Origin: an uncultured Gammaproteobacteria bacterium
GTDB taxonomy: Bacteria > Pseudomonadota > Gammaproteobacteria > GCA-001735895
Assembly (NCBI GenBank): GCA_937980285.1
Contig: CALJQI010000095.1
Span: 1-5,209, forward strand
Length of the DNA stretch: 5,209 nt
Direction: 5' to 3'
Both the position numbers and the translations under genes were made by a program. The notes under the pieces were generated by a model that did not search any database, was not told the DNA's origin, and saw nothing but the letters and a program-made list of their open reading frames with translations. How positions within the stretch are numbered: position 1 is the stretch's first letter; every line of letters starts with the position of its first letter. Below are positions 1 through 5,209 of this stretch, piece by piece.

Positions 1-3000
1 CAGGAGCGGATCTCGATGCCGATACCAGCTTCGACGCAACCGTCATCGGCTTTGACATCGCCGGCAATCCGTTCAGCGCCACCACGACTTCGACACACAG
101 TGTCGACCTGGCTGCCAGTGCAAGCATTTCCGTCGATCCGATTACCGCTGACGATGTTATCAACGCTGTCGAAGCCGGCAGTTCGATCACCGTTAACGGC
201 AGTGTCGGTGGCGATGCCGCGCCTGGTGACAGCGTCAGTCTCGTCGTGAACGGCAATACCTACACCGGCAACGTCGGCGCGGGCAATACCTTCAGTATTT
301 CAGTACCCGGTAGCGATCTCGCCGCCGACACCACGCTCGACGCCACCGTGGTTGGCAGCGATGCCGCCGGTAATCCGTTTAGCGCCACCACGACCTCGAT
401 GCACAGCGTCGATACCTCTGCCAGCGCAACCATCAGCGTCGACAATATTACTACTGACGACGTGCTTAACGCTGTTGAAGCCGGTGGCACGGTTACTGTC
501 ACCGGTACCGTCGGTGGCGATGCCTCTCCAGGCGATACCGTCAGTCTGGACCTCAACAGTAATACCTACACCGGCACCGTCGGCGCCGGCAATACCTTCA
601 GCATTTCCGTGCCCGGTAGCGACCTCGCCGCCGATACCACGCTCGACGCCACCGTGGTCGGCAGCGATGCCGCCGGTAATCCGTTCAGCGCCACCACGAC
701 CTCGACTCACAGTGTCGACCTGCTGGCCACTGCTACCGTTTCGGTTGACCCGGTAACCGCCGACGATATCGTCAACGCGGCCGAGTCGGGTACGCTCATC
801 GACGTTACGGGCACCGTGGGCGGCGACGCGTCACCGGGTGACAGCGTGAGCTTCACAATCAACGGAACCACTTATTCGGGATTGGTCGACATCGGCAACG
901 ACTTCTCGATTGCCGTTTCCGGCGCAGACCTGGTTGCCGATACCAGCTTCGATGTGACCGTCACCGGCACTGACAACGCGGGCAATCCGTTCAGCGCGAC
1001 CGCTACCTCAAACCACGGCGTGGATCTATCAGTGACGGCGCCGACTGTTACGATTACCGAAGACACAAATAATAACGGGCGCATCGGTACCGACGAACTT
1101 GTCGGTAATATCGATGTGAACATCGGATTACCGGCAGACGCCATGGCCGGCGATATCGTCAGTTTGACCGACGGCAGCACGAGCCTCGAGATCATCCTCA
1201 GCGCGATCGATATCGGCAATGCCTTTGTCAGCGCGAGCTTCCCATCTCCTGGAGAGGGCAACACGATAACCGTTGGTGCGACCCTGACCGACAGCGCCGG
1301 CAATACTTCGGCCGTGGCGCAGGATACCGCGACCATTAACCGGGGTCCGTTGGCAGGTGCCGATGCCGCGGCGCTCGACGAAGACGGCATACTGGCCATC
1401 AGTTCGGTCAACGGCGTTCTCGCTAACGACTCCGACCCGGACAACGACAGCCTCAACGTTTCATCAATTCGGACGGGCACTGAATCCGGATTGGGCATTA
1501 TCGGCACCGTCGGCCAGGCCCTGGCAGGCAGCTACGGCACCTTGACGCTCAACGCAGACGGCAGTTATACCTATCTCGCAGACCAGTCGACAGCGGACGC
1601 ATTGGCCGAAGGTGAAATTGCGACGGATACCTTTACCTACACCATCGATGACGGCCACGGCGGAACCGACAGCGCAGAACTGGTAATGACCATAACCGGC
1701 CGCAATGACGCGCCCGTGCTAATCGATGATTACTACGTGGTCGCGGATAACACGACTCTTTCCGTCAACAGCACCAGCGGTTTGCTGATCAACGATACCG
1801 ACCCCGACGGAGATAATATTTCGGTTACTTCGATCAGTTTCGATGGCAACAGCTATGCCATACCGCAGGGTGGCGCCACGACTATTACGACGACCAACGG
1901 CGAGCTTTCGGTAAACTCGGACGGCAGTTTCGTATACACCCCGGCATCGGCCGATATCATCGGGGTCGAGGAATTTTCCTACACCGTCACCGATAGCCAG
2001 GGCGAAACCTCCAGCGCAATGTTCAGCGTCGAGGTAGATGCCGACGCGGAAAATCCGGTCCAGGTCACCACGTCGTTGGCCAACGGCGGCTACGCCTACT
2101 CGGTAGCCGAGGACAAGGCAACAGGTGACGCCTATCTATGGCGACTCGACATGTTGACCGGGGAAATCACCAAGATCGGACTGGCCCAGTCGATAGAACT
2201 CGGAGCCACAATCGGTTTACCGATCACCGCTGCCGCTGGGGATACGCTTACGATCACCGGCGGTAACGAGGTGATCGATATCGAGCTGACCGCCGCTGAC
2301 ATCACCAGCGGTAGTGTCAACGCGACCTTTTATCTCGCTGGCGCAAGTTCCGATTTCACCATAACCGCCAGCATCACGGATTCATCGGGAAATTCCTCGC
2401 CGAACGCGATTGCTTCGGCGCTCATCGACGACGCGCCCGGCAACGCGCCAGGCGTTACCATTCTCGATGATAGCAATAACGACAACGTCATTTCGGCATC
2501 CGAATTATCGGGCGCTATAAATGTTGCTGTCGGCATACCCGGATCAGCGGTCGCCGGCGACACAGTTTCAGTTACCGATGGCACGACGACGACCAGTCTG
2601 CTGCTAACCAGCGGCGATATCGCCAGCGGCACCGTGACCACCACCCTGCCCGTTCCCGGCGAAGGAAATACCCTGCTGGTCAGCGCGACGCATATCGACG
2701 GCGACGGCATCGAATCTGCGACCGGCGTCGATTCGGCCCTGATCAACAGCCTTGGCGCCGAGGTTCCAACAGTGACTTTCGACAAGGACATCGACGGCGA
2801 TGGGTTTATCGATATCGGCGACCTGAAGGTTCAGGAACTCGATATCGAGGGTCTGACCTATGATCCCGAAACCGGATACCTATTCGGCATGGGTACCGGG
2901 CAGCATCCCGGCCTGTTCGTGTTCACCACCGACGAGGCCTATATCGCGCAAAACGGGGGCAGCGCCGTTGTCAGGGAGTACCTCGAGCTTAGCGGGCAAA

Positions 3001-4508
3001 ACAACGACGTCGTCGATATCAACAGCGGCACCATGAGCGGCACCATCGGTCCCGGCGATACCCTTTATTACACCAGCGTTCAAGGCAATTCCTCGATACT
3101 TTACAGCATCGACAAATCCAACGGTGAAATCTTTGAAATCGGAGACCTCGGCGTCAAAACCATCGCTTTCGACTACTACGCACCGACCGATCAATTCCTT
3201 GGCATGGTTAACGATACCAATAAAACCTATCTGCACGCGTTCGATCTCTCCGATCCCGCTAACATAACCAGTACCCAGCTGTTCGATATCGGATCAAACC
3301 TGGATATTCAGGGTATGTCGCCCGGGCCGAATGGCAACCTGTGGGCACTTGACCGGGCCACCGGTGAAATATTCGAAGTAGACGTCACCACCGGTACCGT
3401 AAGTCTGCTGGTATCGACGAGCGTCAACGAGTTACAGGGAGACGGCTTCGAATCGCTGGCGGTAGGACCTAGGCCTAATTATCTCGAGGCCGGCAAGACT
3501 TTTACCTATCAGCTTAGCGCCAATTTCGGCAGCGACAACCTGGTAGAGGAAATCCATTACTTCCTGGTGCACTTGCCCGACGCCGCGCTGGCGGACGGTC
3601 TCGAGGTCCCCGGGGGGCAGCTCAATGCCTCGATGGTAACGCTCGGCGCAGTCAACAATTACGGCCTGCCGGCCGGCGAGTACGTACGCATCGACGCGGA
3701 TACCCTGATGGACGTGTCGGGCACCGCGGAAGCGTCCCTGTCGCTGCAGGCGCCGCTGACGCCGGACAGCTTCACGCTGGCGGTCTACGCGGTCGAGGAG
3801 GATACTCGCACGGACCTCGACGCCCTCACCAATTTCGCGGTGACCCCCGCTTCCACCGACCAGACTTTCCTGCCAACCTTCGAGGTCGAAGTGTCGGGAA
3901 CCCATGTCGACGGCCTGGAAGACGCCATCATTTCAGGCAGCGACACGGCCGACAATATTAGCGGTAACGGTGGTGACGACGTAATCTTCGCCGGGGCAGG
4001 TGATGACATCCTCTCCGGTGGCAACGGCGCCGATAAGTTGCACGGCGGCGACGGCGCGGATACGTTGCACGGCGGTTCGGAAAACGATGCACTTATCGGC
4101 GGAGCCGGCGACGATCTGTTGATCGGCGGCAGCGGCGACGACAACCTGCTCGGCGGCGCCGGCATCGATATCTTCGCGCTCGAATCGGGCGACGAAGGCA
4201 GCGTCGGTATCCCGGCTGTCGACACCATCGACGATTTCACCGTGGGAATTGGCGGCGACGTGCTCGACCTGTCGGACATGCTGCAAGGCGAAGACCTGGC
4301 CTCACTCGACAGCTATATGAACTTCAGTTATGACGGCGCCAGTGGCGACACCACTATCAGTGTCGATGTCGACGGTAGCTCGGGAAGTTTCGAGACAGCG
4401 CAGCAAATCGTACTAACCGGCGTCGACCTGACCGCCAACGGCACGCTCAACGATCAGCAAATACTGGATAACCTGCTCAATAACGGCAACCTGATCGTGG
4501 ATCAGTAA
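1..4508 (+). CDS. Giant RTX adhesin, type I secreted (5'-truncated)
   Basis: This is the C-terminal 1501 residues of a large extracellular adhesin. The frame is open from the first whole codon at position 3, so the GTG at 246 is an internal valine, not a start. Domains by fragment residue: Ig-like repeats 1-339; Ig-like module with Ca loop 347-446; VCBS/cadherin-like 447-571; second cadherin-like module 572-685; propeller-like 686-1157, interrupted at 726-938; beta-rich linker 1158-1311; nine RTX nonapeptides 1312-1392; secretion target domain to 1501, ending LIVDQ then TAA. Proteins of this architecture (LapA/BapA-like) pass through a type I ABC exporter with an outer-membrane TolC-type channel. 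They fold on binding calcium outside the cell and mediate attachment or biofilm formation. Composition is acidic and rich in Gly, Thr, Ser and Asp, as expected. The exporter, retention module and periplasmic protease site are not in the window. Family assignment is confident; the ligand is unknown. Confidence 0.95.
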   Translation, partial: GADLDADTSFDATVIGFDIAGNPFSATTTSTHSVDLAASASISVDPITADDVINAVEAGSSITVNGSVGGDAAPGDSVSLVVNGNTYTGNVGAGNTFSISVPGSDLAADTTLDATVVGSDAAGNPFSATTTSMHSVDTSASATISVDNITTDDVLNAVEAGGTVTVTGTVGGDASPGDTVSLDLNSNTYTGTVGAGNTFSISVPGSDLAADTTLDATVVGSDAAGNPFSATTTSTHSVDLLATATVSVDPVTADDIVNAAESGTLIDVTGTVGGDASPGDSVSFTINGTTYSGLVDIGNDFSIAVSGADLVADTSFDVTVTGTDNAGNPFSATATSNHGVDLSVTAPTVTITEDTNNNGRIGTDELVGNIDVNIGLPADAMAGDIVSLTDGSTSLEIILSAIDIGNAFVSASFPSPGEGNTITVGATLTDSAGNTSAVAQDTATINRGPLAGADAAALDEDGILAISSVNGVLANDSDPDNDSLNVSSIRTGTESGLGIIGTVGQALAGSYGTLTLNADGSYTYLADQSTADALAEGEIATDTFTYTIDDGHGGTDSAELVMTITGRNDAPVLIDDYYVVADNTTLSVNSTSGLLINDTDPDGDNISVTSISFDGNSYAIPQGGATTITTTNGELSVNSDGSFVYTPASADIIGVEEFSYTVTDSQGETSSAMFSVEVDADAENPVQVTTSLANGGYAYSVAEDKATGDAYLWRLDMLTGEITKIGLAQSIELGATIGLPITAAAGDTLTITGGNEVIDIELTAADITSGSVNATFYLAGASSDFTITASITDSSGNSSPNAIASALIDDAPGNAPGVTILDDSNNDNVISASELSGAINVAVGIPGSAVAGDTVSVTDGTTTTSLLLTSGDIASGTVTTTLPVPGEGNTLLVSATHIDGDGIESATGVDSALINSLGAEVPTVTFDKDIDGDGFIDIGDLKVQELDIEGLTYDPETGYLFGMGTGQHPGLFVFTTDEAYIAQNGGSAVVREYLELSGQNNDVVDINSGTMSGTIGPGDTLYYTSVQGNSSILYSIDKSNGEIFEIGDLGVKTIAFDYYAPTDQFLGMVNDTNKTYLHAFDLSDPANITSTQLFDIGSNLDIQGMSPGPNGNLWALDRATGEIFEVDVTTGTVSLLVSTSVNELQGDGFESLAVGPRPNYLEAGKTFTYQLSANFGSDNLVEEIHYFLVHLPDAALADGLEVPGGQLNASMVTLGAVNNYGLPAGEYVRIDADTLMDVSGTAEASLSLQAPLTPDSFTLAVYAVEEDTRTDLDALTNFAVTPASTDQTFLPTFEVEVSGTHVDGLEDAIISGSDTADNISGNGGDDVIFAGAGDDILSGGNGADKLHGGDGADTLHGGSENDALIGGAGDDLLIGGSGDDNLLGGAGIDIFALESGDEGSVGIPAVDTIDDFTVGIGGDVLDLSDMLQGEDLASLDSYMNFSYDGASGDTTISVDVDGSSGSFETAQQIVLTGVDLTANGTLNDQQILDNLLNNGNLIVDQ
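3..1019 (+). repeat. Tandem 102-residue Ig-like repeats (306 bp units)
   Basis: Units begin at the SVD/GVD boundary at 102, 408 and 714, exactly 306 bases apart, and the next domain follows at 1020. A partial unit occupies 3-101. Each unit has the pattern of BapA/LapA-type bacterial Ig-like repeats: a start like SVDxIT.DD..NA.E, then a TVGGDASPGD turn, VSL.(L/I)N..TY.G, FSI.V.G.DL.AD and AGNPFSAT near the end. The second halves of the first two full units are almost identical in protein (49 of 51 residues by eye), while the first halves differ at about 16 of 51. These repeats most likely form an extended stalk that holds the C-terminal domains or the cell apart from the surface. The array clearly continues left of the window. 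Confidence 0.9.
1041..1340 (+). other. Ig-like module with EF-hand-like loop (protein domain)
   Basis: A 100-residue module opens with PTVTITEDTNNNG and a 12-residue loop, DTNNNGRIGTDE (1062-1097). The loop has oxygen ligands at positions 1, 3, 5 and 12, as in calcium loops. It then runs through NIGLP, AGDIVSLTDG, a PSPGEGNTITV turn and LTDSAGNTS. It is a different Ig-like family from the 102-residue repeats before it, and two related copies recur at 2178-2822. Its likely role is as a calcium-stiffened spacer. Confidence 0.75.
1341..1715 (+). other. VCBS / cadherin-like module (protein domain)
   Basis: The module shows the VCBS-repeat hallmarks of the Vibrio, Colwellia, Bradyrhizobium and Shewanella adhesins: GVLANDSDPDNDSL with acidic calcium-type ligands, YGTLTLNADGSYTY, then DTFTYTIDDGHGGTDSA and the closing TITGRNDAP boundary. 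The order and spacing are typical of a single complete copy. It is usually a stalk or spacer element in type I secreted adhesins. Confidence 0.85.
1716..2057 (+). other. Second cadherin-like module (protein domain)
   Basis: A second module of about 114 residues follows the NDAP boundary directly. It has the same logic as the VCBS module: a LLINDTDPDGDNISV calcium-type motif, NGELSVNSDGSFVYTP, and EEFSYTVTDSQGETSSA. It resembles the bacterial cadherin-like/Big_9 family more than a strict VCBS copy, since it lacks the GHGGTDSA ending. It ends at DADAENP, just before the propeller-like region. Confidence 0.75.
2058..3473 (+). other. Beta-propeller-like region, split by an insert
   Basis: Blade-like motifs recur. 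They are a short hydrophobic strand followed by a turn with (L/I)(W/Y)x(L/I)D..TGEI..(I/V)G, and a GLTYDPETGYLFG-type strand. Clear copies are YLWRLDMLTGEITKIG (ending at 2180), EGLTYDPETGYLFGM (about 2850), LYSIDKSNGEIFEIGDL (about 3100), IAFDYYAPTDQFLGM (about 3160) and LWALDRATGEIFEVD (about 3340). This periodicity resembles quinoprotein, NHL and DUF6923-type propellers, though the exact family is not certain. The first blade is interrupted between 2177 and 2817. In RTX adhesins the domain before the RTX block is often the ligand-binding one, so this may be the adhesive tip; that is an inference. Confidence 0.6.
2178..2816 (+). other. Ig-like module pair inserted in the propeller
   Basis: This is a 213-codon in-frame block. 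It begins partway into an Ig-like module (IELGATIGLP, AAGDTLTITGG, ITDSSGNSS). It continues through a complete module starting at 2448 with loop DSNNDNVISASE (2469-2504), and ends inside the opening of a third module (PTVTF from 2766, loop DIDGDGFIDIGD at 2787-2822). The module unit is 318 bases (P codons at 2448 and 2766). The block is therefore almost exactly two units long but out of phase, and it is bounded on both sides by ATCGG (2175-2179 and 2814-2818). Confidence 0.6.
3474..3935 (+). other. Beta-rich domain before the RTX block
   Basis: A stretch of about 154 residues starts with YLEAGKTFTYQLSANFGSDN. It continues with a HYFLVHLPDAALADGLEVP strand-turn, GLPAGEYVRIDADTL, LSLQAPLTPDSFTLAVYAVEEDT and a threonine-rich linker. 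The pattern resembles the Ig-like T1SS-143-type repeats found next to RTX blocks, with a degenerate start. The likely role is structural, linking the propeller-like region to the calcium-binding C-terminus. The family match is by pattern only. Confidence 0.45.
3936..4178 (+). repeat. Nine RTX calcium-binding nonapeptides
   Basis: Nine consecutive 9-residue units run without a gap: GSDTADNIS, GNGGDDVIF, AGAGDDILS, GGNGADKLH, GGDGADTLH, GGSENDALI, GGAGDDLLI, GGSGDDNLL and GGAGIDIFA. They fit the RTX consensus GGxGxDxUx; the first and sixth are degenerate. Such blocks form a parallel beta roll that binds calcium once outside the cell and drives folding during type I secretion. Confidence 0.97.
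4179..4505 (+). other. C-terminal type I secretion target domain
   Basis: The last 109 residues fit the VCA0849-type C-terminal target domain of giant RTX proteins. It has DTIDDFTVGIGGDVLDLSDML, a SYMNFSYDG and TTISVDVDG strand pair, QQIVLTGVDLTANG and the terminal LLNNGNLIVDQ. This end is read by the inner-membrane ABC transporter and membrane-fusion protein. It is intact up to the stop codon, so the protein should be export-competent. Confidence 0.9.
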
Positions 4509-4522
4509 GCCCGGGAACACAA

Positions 4523-4542
4523 GGCGGCCACGGAAGGCTGCC
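4523..4542. terminator. Weak hairpin between convergent genes
   Basis: GGCGGCC (4523-4529) pairs with GGCTGCC (4536-4542) through seven pairs, one of them G-U, around a 6-base loop. It lies in the 41-base spacer between the adhesin stop and the stop of the opposite-strand thioesterase gene. Neither side has a real T tract, so it is a poor fit to an intrinsic terminator. It may only help end transcription from either side. Confidence 0.3.
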
Positions 4543-4549
4543 AGGCGTT

Positions 4550-4987
4550 CTATTCACCCAGCCACTGCAATGCCTGACGTAAATCCTGCGGGATACTAGT
4601 CGCTGTCTGGGTTGCCCGGTCAACGTAAACATGTACGAAATGCCCTTGCGCGACCGCCTTTTCGCCGTCATTGGCGAATAGTCCGACTTCGTAGCGAACC
4701 GAGCTGCGGCCGAGGTGGGCAACCCGAATTCCGGCCTCGATCTGGTCGGGAAAGGCGGCGCTACTGAAGTAATTGCAATGCGTTTCTACCACCAGGCCGA
4801 TCACCTCCCCGGCGTGAATATCGAGCACGCCCCGATCGATCAGGTAGTGATTTACGGCGGTGTCGAAATAACTGTAGTACTGGACGTTGTTGATATGCCC
4901 GTAGACGTCGTTATCCATCCAGCGTGTGGTAATACTGATGAAATGGCGATAATCGCTACGCGAATCGGGTTCCTGCCTGGCAGACAT
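4550..4987 (-). CDS. Hotdog-fold acyl-CoA thioesterase
   Basis: This is a complete 145-residue protein of the 4-hydroxybenzoyl-CoA thioesterase/YbgC-like family, which hydrolyses acyl-CoA thioesters to free acid and CoA in the cytoplasm. The signature is TRWMDNDVYGHINNVQYYSYF at residues 21-41. By alignment to the Pseudomonas 4-HBT motif, Asp27 is the likely catalytic residue, and GHINN follows at 30-34. A central VVETHCNYFSSAAFPDQIEAG strand region and a late VAQGHFVHVYVD strand complete the hotdog pattern. The length is normal for the family. ATG at 4987 is chosen because CAGGAA lies 7 bases upstream and no extension has a better site. It is convergent with the adhesin gene and has no obvious role in adhesion. 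The natural substrate cannot be told from sequence; short or medium-chain acyl-CoA or aromatic-CoA are both possible. Confidence 0.93.
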   Translation of the reverse strand: MSARQEPDSRSDYRHFISITTRWMDNDVYGHINNVQYYSYFDTAVNHYLIDRGVLDIHAGEVIGLVVETHCNYFSSAAFPDQIEAGIRVAHLGRSSVRYEVGLFANDGEKAVAQGHFVHVYVDRATQTATSIPQDLRQALQWLGE

Positions 4988-4993
4988 TGGCGC

Positions 4994-4999
4994 TTCCTG
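4994..4999 (-). promoter_or_regulatory. Ribosome binding site of the thioesterase gene
   Basis: On the minus strand this reads CAGGAA, with the AGGA core at 4995-4998 and 7 bases before the ATG at 4985-4987. The spacing is ideal and supports that start. Confidence 0.7.
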
Positions 5000-5037
5000 T
5001 GGTTTCGCTTATCAATTCAGCTAATAGACTGGCGCCA

Positions 5038-5047
5038 AGTATAAAAT
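5038..5047. promoter_or_regulatory. Possible divergent -10 region
   Basis: On the minus strand 5043-5038 reads TATACT, five of six to the -10 consensus, which would place a start about 45 bases before the thioesterase ATG. On the plus strand TATAAAAT at 5040-5047 could serve rightward transcription towards 5095. No convincing -35 box sits at 17 bases for either one. The location in the AT-richer gap is the main support. Confidence 0.3.
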
Positions 5048-5094
5048 CTTCGAGTTACAAGACCGAGCAGTTTTTGATTAAAGTGTGGTGTCTT

Positions 5095-5160
5095 ATGCAA
5101 CCGAATACATTTTTACTCCTGTTTGTAATTATGTGGATCGCATTCAGCCTGTCGGCGTGA
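5095..5160 (+). CDS. Short hydrophobic ORF, possible frameshifted gene start
   Basis: ATG at 5095 opens 21 codons ending at TGA 5158-5160. The peptide has a polar start (MQPNT) followed by a continuous hydrophobic segment FLLLFVIMWIAFSLSA, so it reads as one membrane-spanning helix or an uncleaved signal. The upstream bases (GTGTGGTGTCTT) contain no good Shine-Dalgarno sequence. In the +1 frame from 5153 the DNA continues as RRESRLARLQDTVKRELGD to the window edge: basic residues right after the helix, then a helix-like stretch. That suggests the front of a membrane-anchored protein with a one-base insertion near 5152, either real or an error. Alternatively it is a genuine miniprotein, or not a gene. 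I do not recognise the family. Confidence 0.35.
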   Translation: MQPNTFLLLFVIMWIAFSLSA

Positions 5161-5165
5161 GTCAC

Positions 5166-5177
5166 GCCTGGCCAGGC
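5166..5177. repeat. Perfect 12-bp palindrome
   Basis: GCCTGGCCAGGC is its own reverse complement. It sits just after the stop of the short hydrophobic ORF. It could be an operator half-pair or simply chance within a coding stretch (the +1 frame reads straight through it). No second copy was seen nearby. Confidence 0.3.
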
Positions 5178-5209
5178 TACAGGATACTGTCAAGCGCGAA
5201 CTTGGCGAC

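Noticed and set aside
246..248. GTG at 246 as the start of the large gene
   Set aside because: The same frame is open and encodes Ig-like repeat sequence from position 3, so the gene begins left of the window and this is an internal valine.
102..1019. 306-bp tandem repeats as a CRISPR or mobile element
   Set aside because: They are in frame, protein-coding Ig-like domains without spacers or terminal inverted repeats.
872..1507. Long minus-strand open frame inside the adhesin
   Set aside because: Its translation is low-complexity, rich in Ser, Val, Pro and Ala, and mirrors the codon bias of the plus-strand gene. No domain or ribosome binding site is seen. The same holds for the other antisense frames at 260-710, 2330-2791, 2880-3236 and 3432-4286.
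766..4176. Many GATATC sites along the adhesin gene
   Set aside because: They come from frequent Asp-Ile codon pairs (GAT ATC) and are not evenly spaced, so a regulatory or structural role is not supported.
4477..4722. Minus-strand 81-residue open frame
   Set aside because: It overlaps both the adhesin end and the thioesterase in another frame and has no family features.
4715..5044. Plus-strand 109-residue open frame opposite the thioesterase
   Set aside because: The minus-strand frame carries a clear catalytic motif and a ribosome binding site. The plus-strand product has no recognisable pattern.

Overview
The window looks like chromosomal DNA from a GC-rich bacterium, most likely a gammaproteobacterium and plausibly marine. 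This rests on the type of giant type-I-secreted RTX adhesin it carries and on the 4-hydroxybenzoyl-CoA-type thioesterase beside it. Taxonomy is an inference: there is no marker gene here.

Positions 1-4508 (+) are the 3' part of one very large reading frame that is already open at the left edge, with its first whole codon at position 3. It is the C-terminal 1501 residues of a surface or secreted giant protein. In order it holds: a run of 102-residue Ig-like repeats (one partial and three complete); an Ig-like module with an EF-hand-like loop; a VCBS/cadherin-like module and a second cadherin-like module; a beta-propeller-like region interrupted by about two Ig-like modules; a beta-rich linker domain; nine RTX nonapeptides; and a C-terminal type I secretion target domain ending at a TAA codon. 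The N-terminus, which would carry any retention module or protease site, is outside the window, as are the transporter genes.

Positions 4509-4549 are a short spacer between convergent genes with one modest hairpin. Positions 4550-4987 (-) encode a complete 145-residue hotdog-fold acyl-CoA thioesterase with a good ribosome binding site. It has no evident functional link to the adhesin. Positions 4988-5094 are AT-richer and probably hold its promoter, with a possible divergent promoter for the right-hand side. From 5095 (+) there is a short hydrophobic reading frame of 21 codons. A +1 frame switch at its end would join it to a basic, helix-like stretch that runs off the window, so this may be the start of a broken or mis-sequenced membrane-anchored protein gene.

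The most notable observation is inside the adhesin. Removing the 639 bases between two ATCGG copies rejoins a propeller blade cleanly, and both edges fall at the same phase of the 318-base Ig-like module.
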